DNA of 14,680 bases, from the NCBI GenBank assembly GCA_016213305.1, contig JACRAV010000210.1:1-14680 (forward strand), read 5' to 3'. Origin of the DNA: Candidatus Zixiibacteriota bacterium. Lineage in GTDB: Bacteria > Zixibacteria > MSB-5A5 > GN15 > FEB-12. Made by a program: the position numbers and the translations under genes. The notes beneath the pieces were generated by a model, which worked only from the letters and a program-made list of their open reading frames with translations, searched no databases and had not been told where the DNA came from. Of the stretch, positions 14,447 to 14,680 are shown in pieces. How positions within the stretch are numbered: the stretch's first letter is position 1; every line of letters starts with the position of its first letter.

Positions 14447-14680
14447 CTACACCCCCAGCTTCTTCAACACTTCGGGAATATCCTTAAACGTCCTGCACGG
14501 GTGCGCGCCGGCCGCCGCCAGCGCCTCGATCTTCTCTTTCGCGGTCCCCATCTTCCCTTCGACAATCGCCCCCGCGTGTCCCATCCGCTTGCCGGGGGGC
14601 GCAAACACCCCGCCGATCATCACCAGCACCGGTGTCTTCATCTTCGGGATTATCTCGGTGGCCTTCTCTTCATACACGCC
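14447..14680 (-). CDS. sucD: Succinyl-CoA ligase (ADP/GDP-forming) alpha subunit, C-terminal end only
   Basis: The last 77 residues of a gene that continues beyond the right edge; the reading is open to base 14680, so no start is visible. 'APPGKRMGHAGAI' is the signature around the active-site histidine that is phosphorylated during catalysis. Here 42 residues follow that His (codon 14578-14576), against 43 in E. coli SucD (His246 of 289), so the C-terminus is normal. The enzyme makes ATP or GTP from succinyl-CoA in the TCA cycle, as a complex with the beta subunit SucC. sucC would usually lie just upstream, outside this window. Confidence 0.93.
   Translation of the reverse strand, partial: GVYEEKATEIIPKMKTPVLVMIGGVFAPPGKRMGHAGAIVEGKMGTAKEKIEALAAAGAHPCRTFKDIPEVLKKLGV

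Noticed and set aside
1..14680. CRISPR arrays, tRNA or rRNA genes, insertion sequences, defence genes
   Set aside because: No regularly spaced repeats, cloverleaf or rRNA sequence, transposase or recombinase was seen on either strand.

Overview
The window looks like chromosomal DNA of a free-living, moderately GC-rich Gram-negative bacterium outside the well-studied groups. Every gene I can support lies on the minus strand. The best clue to its identity is a three-gene type IX secretion (T9SS) cluster: a PorU-type C25 sortase, a PorV/PorQ-type outer-membrane barrel, and a large M6 metalloprotease with a C-terminal 'NYPNP' sorting domain. T9SS is known from the Bacteroidetes and relatives in the FCB superphylum. 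The GC-rich codon use and the neighbouring genes suggest an uncultured FCB-type lineage such as Zixibacteria. That placement is inference; a marker gene would be needed to settle it.

Layout, in the direction of transcription (high to low coordinates). (1) 14680-14447: C-terminal end of succinyl-CoA ligase alpha subunit (sucD). (2) 14446-14211: gene-free spacer with a cluster of palindromic repeats, two of which share a frame but carry different, internally complementary stems. (3) 14210-13569: small cytoplasmic DUF4287/DUF5655-type protein. (4) 13521-12973: small secreted protein of unknown function. (5) 12906-11839: ReAV-type L-asparaginase. (6) 11704-10289: tryptophanase, with all three substrate-pocket residues I could check being tryptophanase-like rather than tyrosine phenol-lyase-like. 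(7) 10288-9922: 367-base regulatory spacer with two sigma70-like promoters, each inside a copy of an 18-base direct repeat. (8) 9921-33: tight T9SS operon porU - porV-like - M6 protease, with gaps of 19 and 18 bases. (9) Another gene seems to start at base 28 and runs off the left edge.

How the genes fit together. PorU and PorV belong to the T9SS attachment machinery: in the Porphyromonas model, PorU cleaves the sorting domain of exported cargo and PorV shuttles cargo to it. The M6 protease is therefore a plausible cargo made with its own processing enzymes. The asparaginase and tryptophanase would release aspartate plus ammonia, and pyruvate plus ammonia plus indole. Together with an exported protease they suggest, by inference only, a peptide- or amino-acid-degrading lifestyle. 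The most unusual gene is the PorV-like one. About 540 residues of propeller-type repeats are inserted between the conserved N-terminal 'NPAGL' segment and the first barrel strand motif 'HSKWLP'.
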